From NCBI RefSeq assembly GCF_001027285.1, contig NZ_CP011509.1, forward strand, positions 9,138,501 to 9,202,500: DNA of 64,000 nucleotides, read 5' to 3'. The position numbers and the translations under genes are program-made. The DNA is from Archangium gephyra. GTDB taxonomy: Bacteria; Myxococcota; Myxococcia; Myxococcales; Myxococcaceae. This document shows, one piece after another, positions 16,750-25,716 of this stretch. The notes below the pieces were generated by a model. It saw only the letters and a program-made list of their open reading frames with translations. It searched no databases and was not told the origin of the DNA. How positions within the stretch are numbered: position 1 is the first letter of the stretch; the number at the start of each line of letters is the position of its first letter.

Positions 16750-17229
16750 ATGTCTTCGCGTCTGGCCCTGCTGGTGAGCGCCGTGCTGCTGTGCGGCGGT
16801 TGCAAGGTCAATTCCGATATCGGGAAGAAGTGCCTTCTGGTGAAGAAGAGCACGGACCCCAGCCGGGAGTCGGATCCCGTCGTGGAGAAGGACCTGTCCG
16901 AGGGCCAGGACTTCATCTCCTTCGGCTCGCTGGATTGCGAGGATCTGGTCTGCGTGAAGGACGCGGACATGCCCCTCGAGAAGGCCGAAAACGGGCAGGT
17001 CTTCGGCTACTGCAGCAAGGCCTGCGTGCAGGACGAGCTGGTGGACCCGTGCCCCGTCACCGATCCGGAGGCGATCGAGTCGGTGAAGAGCCGCATGAGC
17101 TGCCGCGCCCTGCTGCTGGATCAGCAGGCGCTGGACGACCTGCGCCAGAATGACCCGGCGGCGTACCGCGCCACGTTCGGCGACAACAACTCGCCCTACT
17201 TCTGCGCGGGCAACAAGCTCGAGCCGTAA
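16750..17229 (+). CDS. gltK: Outer-membrane lipoprotein, gliding-motility GltK-like
   Basis: From ATG 16750 the product has 159 residues. The N-terminus MSSRLALLVSAVLLCGGC is a lipoprotein signal with acylated Cys18. Lys at +2 is compatible with outer-membrane sorting. The mature part is small and Cys-rich (DCEDLVCVKD, FGYCSKACVQDE, DPCPVTDPE, MSCRALLL, PYFCAGNK), which suggests several disulfides. An in-frame ATG at 16726 would lengthen the signal; I prefer 16750 because it gives a normal lipoprotein signal length. Its position divergent from the paired barrel genes matches, from memory, gltK at the M. xanthus glt locus. No enzymatic motif is present. Confidence 0.75.
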   Translation: MSSRLALLVSAVLLCGGCKVNSDIGKKCLLVKKSTDPSRESDPVVEKDLSEGQDFISFGSLDCEDLVCVKDADMPLEKAENGQVFGYCSKACVQDELVDPCPVTDPEAIESVKSRMSCRALLLDQQALDDLRQNDPAAYRATFGDNNSPYFCAGNKLEP

Positions 17230-17297
17230 ACGGACGTAGAACTTTTTCGCGCGCCGTACGTGGACAGCGGGGCCCTCGCCGCAAGGAGCCCTCTGTC

Positions 17298-18698
17298 ATG
17301 AACAAGACGGTCGCCTTCGTCTCCCTGGCCGCCGGACTGGCCCTCACCGCCCTGGTGCTGGGCCTGCCCCACCTGGCGCCGCCCCACCCCGCCACCCCGG
17401 TGGAGCCGCCCAGGCCCGCTAGCGCCTCCAATGGCTCGTTGACCATGACGAGCCGCCTGTCCCACCCCTACATCACCCCGGGCAGCACGGACCTCTTCGT
17501 CACGGTGGACATCACCGGCGTGGAGGTGCCGGGCGCCAAGCGCACGCCGGTGAACCTGGCGGTGGTCATCGACCGCTCGGGCTCCATGAGCGGCTACAAG
17601 CTGCAACAGGCCAAGCAGGCCGCGCGGCACCTCGTGGGGCTGTTGGGCCCGGAGGACCGGCTGGCCATCGTGCACTACGGCTCGGACGTGAAGAGCCTGC
17701 CGGGCCTGCCGGCCACTCCCGCCAACCGCGAGCGGATGCTCCAGTACATTGAAGGCATCTGGGACGATGGGGGCACCAACATCGGCGCGGGGTTGCACGC
17801 GGGCCACTCGCACGTGGCGGCCTCCCGGGGCGACTACAGCGTCAACCGCATCATCCTGCTGAGCGATGGCCAGGCCACCGAGGGCATCACCGACGACGCG
17901 AGCCTGACGGAGATCGTCAAGAGCATCCGCGCCGAGGGGGTGACGGTGAGCTCCATCGGCGTGGGCACGGACTTCAACGAGGACCTGATGCAGGGCTTCG
18001 CCGAGTACGGGGCGGGCGCGTACGGCTTCCTGGAGGACGCGGGACAGCTGGCCTCGCTCTTCCAGAAGGACCTGCAGCAGGCGTCCACCAGCGTGGCGCG
18101 CGGCGTGGCGCTGACCTTCCAGCTGCCCGAGGGGGTGATGCTGGGTGAGGTGCTGGGCTACCGCTCGTCCCAGGAGGGGCGCACGGTGCGGGTGCCGCTG
18201 CCGGACTTCTCCTCGGGCCAGGTGGAGCGCGTGGTGGCGCGGGTGACGGTGGTGGGCTCGCGGGCGGGGAGCGCGGTGGACGTCACGGGGCTGAAGCTGG
18301 CGTACACGGACCTGTTGAAGAGCGCGGGGGTGGAGAGCGCGGCGAGCCTGTCGGCGATGGTGACGGAGCGGCGGGAGGAGGTGCTCGCGCGGCAGGACAA
18401 GGACGCGACGGTGTACGCGACGCGGGCCATGAGCGCGAAGAACCTGAAGCTGGCGGCGCAGGCCCTGCGGGAGGGGCGCAAGGAGGAGGCGAAGGGCTAC
18501 GTGATGCAGAACGAGGTGCTCTTCAACGAGGCGGGGGCGGTGGCGAGCCCGGCGGCGGTGGCGGCGGACCTGGAGGAGCAGCGGGCGGTGCTCCAGGAGT
18601 ACGAGCAGGCGTCCGACGACGAGTCCGTGGGGGCGGCGGTCAAGCGGACGAAGAGCAAGGCCATGAAGAGCTTCGGCAAGCTGGGCTCCACCTACTGA
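17298..18698 (+). CDS. VWA-domain protein with N-terminal membrane anchor
   Basis: The protein has 466 residues. An N-terminal hydrophobic segment (residues about 5-27) is followed by a Pro-rich linker. The von Willebrand factor A domain covers about 90-260, with a complete MIDAS signature DRSGSMS near residue 95, DGGTN for the Thr ligand, and [10 protein letters not shown]. The C-terminal part holds a beta-rich region and a long helical tail. Exposed VWA domains bind partners through a divalent metal; the partner is unknown. An AAGGAG site lies about 9 bases before ATG 17298. The gap from the gltK-like gene is 68 bases, so read-through is possible. Confidence 0.88.
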   Translation: MNKTVAFVSLAAGLALTALVLGLPHLAPPHPATPVEPPRPASASNGSLTMTSRLSHPYITPGSTDLFVTVDITGVEVPGAKRTPVNLAVVIDRSGSMSGYKLQQAKQAARHLVGLLGPEDRLAIVHYGSDVKSLPGLPATPANRERMLQYIEGIWDDGGTNIGAGLHAGHSHVAASRGDYSVNRIILLSDGQATEGITDDASLTEIVKSIRAEGVTVSSIGVGTDFNEDLMQGFAEYGAGAYGFLEDAGQLASLFQKDLQQASTSVARGVALTFQLPEGVMLGEVLGYRSSQEGRTVRVPLPDFSSGQVERVVARVTVVGSRAGSAVDVTGLKLAYTDLLKSAGVESAASLSAMVTERREEVLARQDKDATVYATRAMSAKNLKLAAQALREGRKEEAKGYVMQNEVLFNEAGAVASPAAVAADLEEQRAVLQEYEQASDDESVGAAVKRTKSKAMKSFGKLGSTY

Positions 18699-18744
18699 GC
18701 CCTCCCCTCCCCCCGGATTTCGCCGCCTGGCCGTACGCTTCCGG

Positions 18745-18774
18745 TTGACCTGCGGAATCGCCCCACCCTATCTC
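18745..18774 (+). promoter_or_regulatory. Sigma-70-type promoter upstream of purE-purK
   Basis: TTGACC (18745-18750), an 18-base spacer and TATCTC (18769-18774) form a good housekeeping-type promoter. It would give a leader of roughly 48 bases before the TTG start at 18829. It closely resembles the TTGACG-N17-TATCTA promoter at 35304. No riboswitch-like structure is visible in the short leader. Confidence 0.6.
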
Positions 18775-18828
18775 CGCGTTCCCCGCACCTCCTGGGCATC
18801 ACCAGGAGGGCGCACCGGAGGCGAGAGC

Positions 18829-19323
18829 TTGAGCGCGGACACACCGTGGGTGGGCGTCATCATGGGGGGCAAGAGCGACCTGGAGCATCTGCGCCCCGGC
18901 ATCGACGTGTTGAAGGAGCTGGGCATCCCGCATGAGGTGCGGGTGGTGTCGGCCCATCGCACGCCGGACTGGATGATCGAGTACGCGGAGACGGCCGAGA
19001 AGCGCGGCCTGTCCGTCATCATCGCGGCGGCCGGAGGCGCGGCCCACCTGCCCGGCATGGTGGCGAGCAAGACGCTGCTGCCCGTGCTCGGCGTGCCCAT
19101 CCCCGCCACGGTGCTCAATGGCTTCGACGCGTTGATGTCCATCGTGCAGATGCCCAAGGGCGTGCCGGTGGGGACCATGGCCATTGGCAAGCCGGGCGCC
19201 ATCAACGCCGCGCTGTACGCCGCCTCCATCCTGTCGCTCAAATACCCGGAGCTCCGCGCGCGGCTCGCCGCCTGGCGGCAGGCCCGCACCGACGAGGTGC
19301 TCCGGGACCGGGAGCTCGCATGA
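18829..19323 (+). CDS. purE: 5-(carboxyamino)imidazole ribonucleotide mutase PurE
   Basis: The protein has 164 residues, the usual PurE length. Motifs cover the active site: [13 protein letters not shown] near the N-terminus, [39 protein letters not shown] and [14 protein letters not shown]. The enzyme converts N5-carboxyaminoimidazole ribonucleotide to CAIR in purine synthesis. The TTG start at 18829 is preceded by GGAGG with a 7-base spacer and gives the standard N-terminus; the frame is open further upstream to 18745 but that part is not PurE-like. The stop overlaps the purK start by 4 bases (ATGA). Confidence 0.96.
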   Translation: MSADTPWVGVIMGGKSDLEHLRPGIDVLKELGIPHEVRVVSAHRTPDWMIEYAETAEKRGLSVIIAAAGGAAHLPGMVASKTLLPVLGVPIPATVLNGFDALMSIVQMPKGVPVGTMAIGKPGAINAALYAASILSLKYPELRARLAAWRQARTDEVLRDRELA

Positions 19324-20465
19324 ACAGCAAGAGGACCATCCTGCCGGGCGGCACGCTCGGCATCCTCGGTGGTGGGCAGCTGGGCCGGATGATGGCGCTG
19401 TCCGCGCGCACCCTCGGCTATCAGGTGCAGGCGTTGGATCCGGACCCGGCGTGCTCGGCGCGCTTCGTGGTGGACCAGTGCTACACGGCCGACTTCAGCG
19501 ACGTGGGGGATGCCACCCGGCTGGCCCGCGCGTGCGACGTGGTGACGCTGGAGATCGAGAAGATCCCCATGGCCACCCTGCGCGCCGTGGCCCAGCACGC
19601 GCCGCTGCGGCCGGGCCCCGGAGTGCTCGACGTGGTGCAGAACCGCGGGCGGCAGCGGGCCTGGCTGGCGAAGCACGGCTTCCCCCAGGGTCCCTGGAAG
19701 CAGGCGGACCTGCAGGAGTCCCTGGCCACGGCGGCCACGGAGCTGGGCGGGCGCTGCTTCGTGAAGGCCTGCGAGGGCGGTTACGACGGCCGGGGCCAGT
19801 ACCAGGTGAAGTCCGCCGCCGAGGCCCCGGACGCCTGGCGCGAGCTGGGTCAGCGCCCGGTGGTGGTGGAGGCCGCGCTGGATCTGGAGGCCGAGCTGTC
19901 CGTGCTGGTGGCGCGCTCGCCCAACGGCGAGGTGGCCGTGTACCCGCCGGCCTACAACCACCATGAGGAGCGCATTCTCGACTGGTCCCTGCTGCCGGGC
20001 CAGGTGCCGCCCCAGGTGAGCACCCAGGCCACGGAGCTCGCCCGGGCCATGGCCACGGCGCTCGAGGTCGAGGGCCTGCTGGTGGTGGAGATGTTCCTCT
20101 TGAAGGACGGCCGGCTGCTGGTGAACGAGCTGGCGCCCCGCCCGCACAACAGCTTCCACGCCACCGAGGTGGCCTGCCTCACCAGCCAGTTCGAGCAGGC
20201 GGTGCGCGCGGTGTGCAACCTGCCGCTGGGCTCGGTGGAGGTGGTGCGGCACGCGGCCATCGTCAACCTGCTGGGCGACCTGTGGCTGAACGAGGGCGGG
20301 CCCCGGTTCGAGTCCGTGCTCGCCATGCCGGGCGTGCGGCTGCACCTGTATGGCAAGCGCGAGGCGCGCAAGGGCCGGAAGATGGGGCACCTGTCCGCCG
20401 TGGGCACCACCCCCGAGGAGGCCCTCGCCCGCATCAAGGCCGCCCGCCAGGCCCTGGGAGCGTGA
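19320..20465 (+). CDS. purK: N5-carboxyaminoimidazole ribonucleotide synthase PurK
   Basis: This is a 381-residue ATP-grasp enzyme. It has an N-terminal [16 protein letters not shown] motif, VTLEIEKI (TYEFEN-like), central ATP-binding [13 protein letters not shown], and the metal-binding [15 protein letters not shown]. It makes N5-CAIR from AIR, ATP and bicarbonate, the substrate of the coupled purE product. Translation is coupled to purE through an ATGA overlap at 19320-19323. The usual signature NSGH is NSFH here, a minor variation. Confidence 0.96.
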   Translation: MNSKRTILPGGTLGILGGGQLGRMMALSARTLGYQVQALDPDPACSARFVVDQCYTADFSDVGDATRLARACDVVTLEIEKIPMATLRAVAQHAPLRPGPGVLDVVQNRGRQRAWLAKHGFPQGPWKQADLQESLATAATELGGRCFVKACEGGYDGRGQYQVKSAAEAPDAWRELGQRPVVVEAALDLEAELSVLVARSPNGEVAVYPPAYNHHEERILDWSLLPGQVPPQVSTQATELARAMATALEVEGLLVVEMFLLKDGRLLVNELAPRPHNSFHATEVACLTSQFEQAVRAVCNLPLGSVEVVRHAAIVNLLGDLWLNEGGPRFESVLAMPGVRLHLYGKREARKGRKMGHLSAVGTTPEEALARIKAARQALGA

Positions 20466-20469
20466 CACC

Positions 20470-20952
20470 GTGAAGACGAACGCGGCACGGCTGCTGGACT
20501 CGCTCGGCATCCGCTACGAGCTGCGCGACTACGACGTGGACCCGGAGGACCTCTCCGCCGAGACCGTGGCCGCCAAGGTGGGCATGCCTCCGGAGCAGGT
20601 CTTCAAGACACTCGTGGCTCGCGGGGACCGCACCGGGGTGCTCATGGCCGTGGTGCCGGGCAACGGCGAGCTGGATCTCAAGGCGCTCGCGCGGCTGAGC
20701 GGGGACCGCAAGGTGGACACCGTGCCGCTCAAGGAACTCCAGCCACTCACCGGCTACATCCGCGGCGGCTGCACGGCCATCGGTGGCAAGAAGGAGTACC
20801 CCGTCTTCGTGGACGAGACGCTCGAGCTCTTCGATGTCATCGCCGTGTCCGCGGGCGTGCGGGGCACGCAGCTCGTGCTCTCGCCCGCGGATTATCTGCG
20901 CGTCACCAAGGGCAAGGTGGGACCCATCTCTCGCGACAAGCCCCACGCGTAG
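20470..20952 (+). CDS. ybaK: YbaK/EbsC-family Cys-tRNA(Pro) deacylase
   Basis: The protein has 160 residues, normal for YbaK. Recognisable blocks are NAARLLDSLGIRYELRDYDVD, PEQVFKTLVARGD (with the catalytic Lys), VPGNGELDLKALA, LTGYIRGGCTAIGGKK and LSPADYLRV. The family hydrolyses mischarged Cys-tRNA(Pro) in trans. The GTG start at 20470 is 4 bases after the purK stop, so it is probably the third gene of the purEK transcript. Confidence 0.9.
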   Translation: MKTNAARLLDSLGIRYELRDYDVDPEDLSAETVAAKVGMPPEQVFKTLVARGDRTGVLMAVVPGNGELDLKALARLSGDRKVDTVPLKELQPLTGYIRGGCTAIGGKKEYPVFVDETLELFDVIAVSAGVRGTQLVLSPADYLRVTKGKVGPISRDKPHA

Positions 20953-20964
20953 ACCCTCACCCCG

Positions 20965-20986
20965 CCCCTCTCCCAAAGGGAGAGGG
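20965..20986. terminator. C/G hairpin between convergent genes, dispersed-repeat-like
   Basis: CCTCTCCC (20967-20974), an AAA loop and GGGAGAGG (20978-20985) pair as a 9-base stem including the flanking C-G at 20966/20986. It lies between the convergent ybaK and the gene ending at 21005, so it can serve both strands. Similar CCCTCTCCC-AAA-GGGAGAGGG elements are common intergenic repeats in GC-rich proteobacteria; that is recalled, not searched here. Confidence 0.6.
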
Positions 20987-21004
20987 AGTGGGCGCGAGAG
21001 GGGC

Positions 21005-21451
21005 TCAGCTACGTCCGCGAGCGCCGAGGAAACCGATCACCACCGCTGGGATCAACACCGGCAGCGCGCGGCGGGTGTGGTAGCCCCAGGAGTCGACCCG
21101 GTCCCCCAGCATCTTCAGCAGCCAGTGGCTCGGGTAGTGGTCCGGAAGGCTGTAGGCGTACTTGCGGATCGCTCCGGAGAGCCCCTTGAGCGGGGTGGAG
21201 GTGCCGAAGACCGGAGGCATCTCCTTGTTGGAGCGGCCATGCATCGGGACCGCCGACTCTCCCTGCTGACGTTCCGGCGGGAAGCGCGTGTTGGGGAACG
21301 GCTGGGGCTCGCGCTCCATCGGGACACCCGGCCGGCGCGAGGGGTCGAGATCGACGCCCCAGTACTCCGGACGCTTCACGGGCTGCAGGGATTGGTACCC
21401 GGAGCGCTGCTGGATGGTCTCCGGGGTCGATAGCTCTGGCGTGGGATCCAT
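21005..21451 (-). CDS. Small protein with C-terminal membrane segment, function unknown
   Basis: The protein has 148 residues. The first two thirds are polar and rich in Pro, Arg and Glu with no domain I recognise (for example GVDLDPSRRPGVPMERE). The last 25 residues contain one hydrophobic helix (ALPVLIPAVVIGFLG) followed by a basic end, as in tail-anchored proteins. It starts 13 bases after the stop of the alcohol dehydrogenase gene and is probably co-transcribed with it. Codon use looks like its neighbours. No function is proposed. Confidence 0.7.
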   Translation of the reverse strand: MDPTPELSTPETIQQRSGYQSLQPVKRPEYWGVDLDPSRRPGVPMEREPQPFPNTRFPPERQQGESAVPMHGRSNKEMPPVFGTSTPLKGLSGAIRKYAYSLPDHYPSHWLLKMLGDRVDSWGYHTRRALPVLIPAVVIGFLGARGRS

Positions 21452-21464
21452 GAGGGTCTCCGTC

Positions 21465-22616
21465 CTAGTGAATGGTTCCGTTGGGGAAGAGGGCCACCTT
21501 GATGCACCCGTCCCGCTTCTGGGCGAACGTGTGGTAGGCGTGCGACGCCTGTTCGAGTGGCAACCGGTGCGTGAAGACCTTGCTGGGCTTGATGCGCCCG
21601 GCGCGGACGTGCTCGAGCAGGTGCGGCATGTAGCGCTTCACGCTGGCCTGGCCGGTGCGCATCGTCTGCGCCTTGTTCATGAAGGTGCCGATGTCCACGC
21701 CCAGCGACGGAGGGCCGTAGGCACCAATCAGGGAGATGATTCCTCCCTTGCGCGTCGCGTGGATGGCGAAGTTGATGGCCTGCGGTGAGCCGGCCTCCAG
21801 CTTCATGTAGATGCCCAGCGCGCGATGCATCGGCCCGCCCGCCGCCTCGCAACCCACCGCTTCGATGGTGGCATCCGCGCCGCGGCCTTCCGTCATCCCC
21901 TTCACCGTGGTGACGAGGTCCAGGTCCTTGAAGTTGAGCGTCTCGACGCCCAGCCAGCTCCGGGCGAACTCGAGCCGGTAGTCGACATGGTCGACGGCGA
22001 TGACCCGGCCCGCGCCCATGGCCCAGGCCGACCACATCGCGAACAGGCCCACCGGGCCGCACCCGAGCACCAGGACCGTCTCACCTCCCTTGAGATCGCA
22101 CATCTCGGCGGCCTGGTAGCCGGTGGTGTACGCGTCCGTGATGGGCAGGGCGTCCAGGTCCTCGACGTCCTCGGGGATCTTCTCGGCGTCCACGCCGATG
22201 AAGGGCACCCGGACATACTCCGCCTGGCCGCCGTCGTAGCCACCCATGGTGTGCGAGTAGCCGTAGATACCGGTGCCCGCGTCGGTGGCCGGGTTGGTGT
22301 TCTCGCAGCACGACGTTAGGCCCCGCGTGCAGTAGTAGCAGCCGCCACAGAAGATCTGGAACGGCAGCATCACCCGGTCGCCCTTCTTGATGCCCTGGGC
22401 CCCCGGGCCCACCTCCTCCACGATGCCCGTGAACTCGTGGCCGAACGTGAACCCGATGCGGGTGTCCGGGACGAGCCCGTGCAGCAGGTGGAGATCGGAG
22501 CCGCAGATCGCCGCGCTCGTTACCCGGACGATGCCGTCCTGGGGATGCTCGATCTTCGGCTCGGGTTTGTTGCGTACGGAGACTCGATAGGGTCCGTCAT
22601 AGGTGAGAGCTCGCAT
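21465..22616 (-). CDS. Zinc-dependent alcohol/formaldehyde dehydrogenase (MDR family)
   Basis: The protein has 383 residues. The medium-chain dehydrogenase layout is complete: catalytic zinc Cys in SAAICGSDLHLLHG, FGHEFTGIVEEVG, structural zinc cysteines in CGGCYYCTRGLTSCC, a Rossmann motif VLVLGCGPVGLFA, and IAVDHVDYRLEFA. The overall pattern is nearest to glutathione-independent formaldehyde dehydrogenase-type enzymes, which tightly bind NAD. I chose ATG 22616 because it starts exactly at the conserved MRALTYDGP; the frame extends further upstream without homology. It is divergent from the RsbQ-like gene over 283 bases, in which I see no operator. Confidence 0.9.
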   Translation of the reverse strand: MRALTYDGPYRVSVRNKPEPKIEHPQDGIVRVTSAAICGSDLHLLHGLVPDTRIGFTFGHEFTGIVEEVGPGAQGIKKGDRVMLPFQIFCGGCYYCTRGLTSCCENTNPATDAGTGIYGYSHTMGGYDGGQAEYVRVPFIGVDAEKIPEDVEDLDALPITDAYTTGYQAAEMCDLKGGETVLVLGCGPVGLFAMWSAWAMGAGRVIAVDHVDYRLEFARSWLGVETLNFKDLDLVTTVKGMTEGRGADATIEAVGCEAAGGPMHRALGIYMKLEAGSPQAINFAIHATRKGGIISLIGAYGPPSLGVDIGTFMNKAQTMRTGQASVKRYMPHLLEHVRAGRIKPSKVFTHRLPLEQASHAYHTFAQKRDGCIKVALFPNGTIH

Positions 22617-22899
22617 ATCGCGACGTTGTGCACCTTCACGGCAGGTGACACCGCTGGTCCTTCGAGCCCCCACCGGACTGCCTACCACCGCGTTCGGGCA
22701 GCGCTCGCTACCCTCGGACGCAGACCGGCCGGCCTGCCGTTTTCCCGAGGAACCCCAGAGCCCCGCTGGAAACTTGCCATGAGAGCAGCCCTGCACGGTC
22801 GAGCCATGGCCCTGCTCCTGATTCGTCCTCGTGAGTGGAGGGTCGACCTGTCATCCTGGAGCGCTGCTGTTCGCCCCCCCCTCATCGACGGAGCAGTTC

Positions 22900-23715
22900 A
22901 TGGGTGTTCTCGCCAGGAATAACGTCAAGGTGCCGGGCAAGAACGCTCAGCCCATGCTCTTCTCGCATGGCTTCGGTTGCGATCAGAACATGTGGCGCTT
23001 CGTCGCGCCCGCCTTCGCCAGCGACTACCGCGCCGTCCTGTTCGACCACGTCGGTGCTGGCGGCTCGGAGCTCTCCGCCTACGATCGCACGAAGTACGGA
23101 ACGCTCCAGGGCTACGCCGACGATGTCCTGGAGCTCTGCCACGAGCTCCACCTCGAGCAGGTGGTCTTCGTCGGTCATTCCGTGAGCGCGATGATCGGAG
23201 TGCTGGCGGCGATCAAGGAGCCGGAACGTTTCGCCAGGCTCGTGCTCGTCGGACCCTCGCCCTGCTACCTCAACGATGGGGAGTATCCCGGTGGCTTCTC
23301 CCACCTGGACATCGAGCAGATGCTGGAGTCGCTCGACGACAACTACCTTGGCTGGTCCAGCACGATGGCACCCGTGCTCATGGGCAATCCGGACCAGCCC
23401 GAGCTCGGGGCGGAGCTCACCAACAGCTTCTGCCGCACCCATCCCGAGATCGCGAAGCACTTCGCACGCGTCACCTTCCTCTCCGACAACAGGGCCGACC
23501 TGCCCAAGGTGAGGACGCCCTCCCTGGTGCTCCAGTGCTCGAACGATCCCATCGCCCCGCGGGCGGTGGGTGAATACGTGCACCGCCACCTGGCGGGCAG
23601 CGAGCTGGTGCTCATGAAGGCAACCGGGCACTGCCCGAACCTGAGCGCCCCTGCGGAGACCATCGCCGCGATGGAAACGTTCCTGGGCGTGCGAGCGAAC
23701 CGTGTCGCGAGTTGA
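22900..23715 (+). CDS. RsbQ-type alpha/beta hydrolase
   Basis: The protein has 271 residues, almost the length of Bacillus RsbQ (269). The start at ATG 22900 has GGAG 6 bases upstream and gives NNVKVPGKNAQPMLFSHGFGCDQNMW, the RsbQ-like beginning. The nucleophile elbow GHSVSAM holds Ser94, Asp216 lies in CSNDPIAP and His244 in GHCPNLSAP: a complete triad at RsbQ spacing. In Bacillus RsbQ works with the PAS domain of the phosphatase RsbP to trigger the energy-stress response; plant KAI2/D14 are relatives. Here the next gene, overlapping by 14 bases, encodes a PAS histidine kinase instead of a phosphatase. The hydrolase probably makes or loads the PAS ligand. Confidence 0.9.
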   Translation: MGVLARNNVKVPGKNAQPMLFSHGFGCDQNMWRFVAPAFASDYRAVLFDHVGAGGSELSAYDRTKYGTLQGYADDVLELCHELHLEQVVFVGHSVSAMIGVLAAIKEPERFARLVLVGPSPCYLNDGEYPGGFSHLDIEQMLESLDDNYLGWSSTMAPVLMGNPDQPELGAELTNSFCRTHPEIAKHFARVTFLSDNRADLPKVRTPSLVLQCSNDPIAPRAVGEYVHRHLAGSELVLMKATGHCPNLSAPAETIAAMETFLGVRANRVAS

Positions 23716-25705
23716 CGAGGAGCGCACCGGGCTCGAGGAGGGGCAGCTCGAGGAGTCCGCGGAGGAGCTCTACGAACATGCTCCGTGTGGCTACATCTCG
23801 ACGCGTCCGGATGGGCTGATCATCAAGGTCAACCAGACCTTCCTGTCCTGGACCGGTTATCAGCGCGAGGAGCTGCTCGGCCGCAAGCGGTTCTACGAGC
23901 TGCTCACGATGGCCGGCCGCATCTTCCACGAGACGCACTACGCACCGCTCCTGCGGATGCAGGGTTTCGTCCGGGAGCTCAGGCTCGAGCTGGTGTGTGC
24001 CAACCAGCTTACGCTCCCCATCCTGATCAACTCCGTGCAGAAGAAGGACGCAGCCGGTACGCCCCTCCTCAACCGGACGACGATCTTCAACGCGACGGAG
24101 CGCAAGCTCTATGAGCGCGAGCTGCTGCTGGCGCGAAGGAAGGCCGAGCAGGAAGCCCAGAACAAGGCCGCTCTCCTGGCGACGATCAGCCACGAGATCC
24201 GCAATCCCCTCAGCGCGCTCACCGCCGCCACCCGGCTGCTGGGGATGACCCCCCTCTCCGAGAAGCAGGAGAAGTACCTTCGAATCCTCGCGGCGTCGTC
24301 GGGCAGCCTGCTCGCCCTGGTCAACGACATCCTCGATTGGAGCAAGATCGAGGCGGGCAAGCTCTCGCTGGAACAGCGTCCGTTCGACCCCCGCGAGCTG
24401 CTCATCGGCATCGTGAACGGCCTGGCCGCCCGAGCCGAGGAGAAGAAGCTCTTGCTCCGCGCCGACCTCGACGAACGGCTGCCGGCCCGTCTTCTGGGAG
24501 ACCCGGTCAAGCTCGGGCAGATCCTCACCAATCTCACGAGCAACGCGATCAAGTTCACGGAGCGGGGCTCGGTGACCCTCACGTTGGCCGTCCGCGCCCA
24601 GCACGAGGGCGAGTGCAGCGTGGACTTCCGGGTGAGCGACACGGGGATAGGCATCGCGCCGGATCAACTGGCCACCATCTTCGAGGAGTACACCCAGGCG
24701 AGCTACGACATCGGGATGAAGTACGGAGGCACGGGCCTTGGCCTCTCCATCAGCCGCAAGCTGCTCGAGCTGCATGGCAGCAAGATGTCCGTGGAGAGCG
24801 TGGTGGGAAAGGGCTCCACCTTCTCCTTCGAGCTGCGCTTGAAGACCGGGGAGGACGTCTCCACCGAAGTGCCCAGGAGCGCGGTCCCCGAGCAGGCGCT
24901 GCGAGGGCTGCGTGTGCTCCTCGCCGAGGACAGTGACGTCAACACCTATGTCCTCACCCACTGGCTCGAGCGTTGGGGTATTGCCTTCGACACGGTCCAG
25001 AACGGACGGCTGGCGGTGGAGCAGGTGCTCAAGGGCGGTTACGACCTCGTCCTCATGGACCTGCACATGCCGGGGCTCAACGGCTACGAGGCAACGCGGA
25101 CCATCCGGCAACAGCCGGACGAGCGGCTTCGCCAGCTTCCGATCATCGCCATCTCGGCCTCCGCCCAGCTCTGGCAGCACGGCAGCGTCAGGCAAGCCGG
25201 CTTCACCGACTTCATCAGCAAACCCTTCGACACGGACGTGCTGTTTCGCATGATGGCGCTGCATACGTCGCGCGAGCTGCCGGAGCCGCCCGAGAGCCCC
25301 GAGCAAGAGCCAGCCCGCCCGCGCCCCGAGCCGCTCGCGAGCGCCACCGCCCCGGCGCCCGACTTCAGCCTCGCCAGGCTGGAGCAACGAGCGGATGGCG
25401 ACCCACAGGTCCGCGCGGCGCTGGCCCGCCTCACGCTCCATGAGCTCGAGCAGACCAGGCCGGCGCTCCGCTCCGCGCTCGCGGCGGGCGCTCCCGACAA
25501 GCTCGAGCACCTCTGCCAGGAACTCGAGGGGACGATCCGGCTGCTCGATGCCGATGCGCTCGCGGCGGCCCTTCGCCGCGCGAAGAGCCTGCTCGCCAGC
25601 GACAAGCGGCCCCCCGCACGCGTGCAGGCGGTCACGTTCGCGGTCGATTGGGAGATGGAAGCGCTCATCGAGGCCCTGGCCGGCATCGCGAACCAGGACT
25701 TCTGA
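23702..25705 (+). CDS. PAS hybrid histidine kinase with receiver and degenerate Hpt-like end
   Basis: The protein has 667 residues. A PAS domain (about 20-130) begins LYEHAPCGYISTRPDGLIIK. HisKA follows with LATISHEIRNPL and His164, then HATPase with LTSNAIKFTE, DTGIGIA and GGTGLGLSIS. The receiver (about 400-525) has LLAEDSDVN, phospho-acceptor Asp453 in LVLMDLHMPG and FISKPFD. After a Pro-rich linker, residues about 555-660 resemble an Hpt helical bundle, but where Hpt has AHxLKG this has CQELEG, with Gln606 in place of His. The GTG start at 23702 lies 14 bases inside the RsbQ-like gene, so the two are co-translated. There is no membrane segment; sensing should be cytoplasmic, through PAS. 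Confidence 0.9.
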   Translation: MSRVDEERTGLEEGQLEESAEELYEHAPCGYISTRPDGLIIKVNQTFLSWTGYQREELLGRKRFYELLTMAGRIFHETHYAPLLRMQGFVRELRLELVCANQLTLPILINSVQKKDAAGTPLLNRTTIFNATERKLYERELLLARRKAEQEAQNKAALLATISHEIRNPLSALTAATRLLGMTPLSEKQEKYLRILAASSGSLLALVNDILDWSKIEAGKLSLEQRPFDPRELLIGIVNGLAARAEEKKLLLRADLDERLPARLLGDPVKLGQILTNLTSNAIKFTERGSVTLTLAVRAQHEGECSVDFRVSDTGIGIAPDQLATIFEEYTQASYDIGMKYGGTGLGLSISRKLLELHGSKMSVESVVGKGSTFSFELRLKTGEDVSTEVPRSAVPEQALRGLRVLLAEDSDVNTYVLTHWLERWGIAFDTVQNGRLAVEQVLKGGYDLVLMDLHMPGLNGYEATRTIRQQPDERLRQLPIIAISASAQLWQHGSVRQAGFTDFISKPFDTDVLFRMMALHTSRELPEPPESPEQEPARPRPEPLASATAPAPDFSLARLEQRADGDPQVRAALARLTLHELEQTRPALRSALAAGAPDKLEHLCQELEGTIRLLDADALAAALRRAKSLLASDKRPPARVQAVTFAVDWEMEALIEALAGIANQDF

Positions 25706-25716
25706 GCGGGCCGCTC

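Noticed and set aside
18775-18828. Purine riboswitch ahead of purE
   Set aside because: The leader is too short and lacks the three-way-junction sequence of purine aptamers.
22617-22899. Open frames between the alcohol dehydrogenase and RsbQ-like genes
   Set aside because: No ribosome-binding site with a sensible product, no motif; treated as divergent intergenic DNA.
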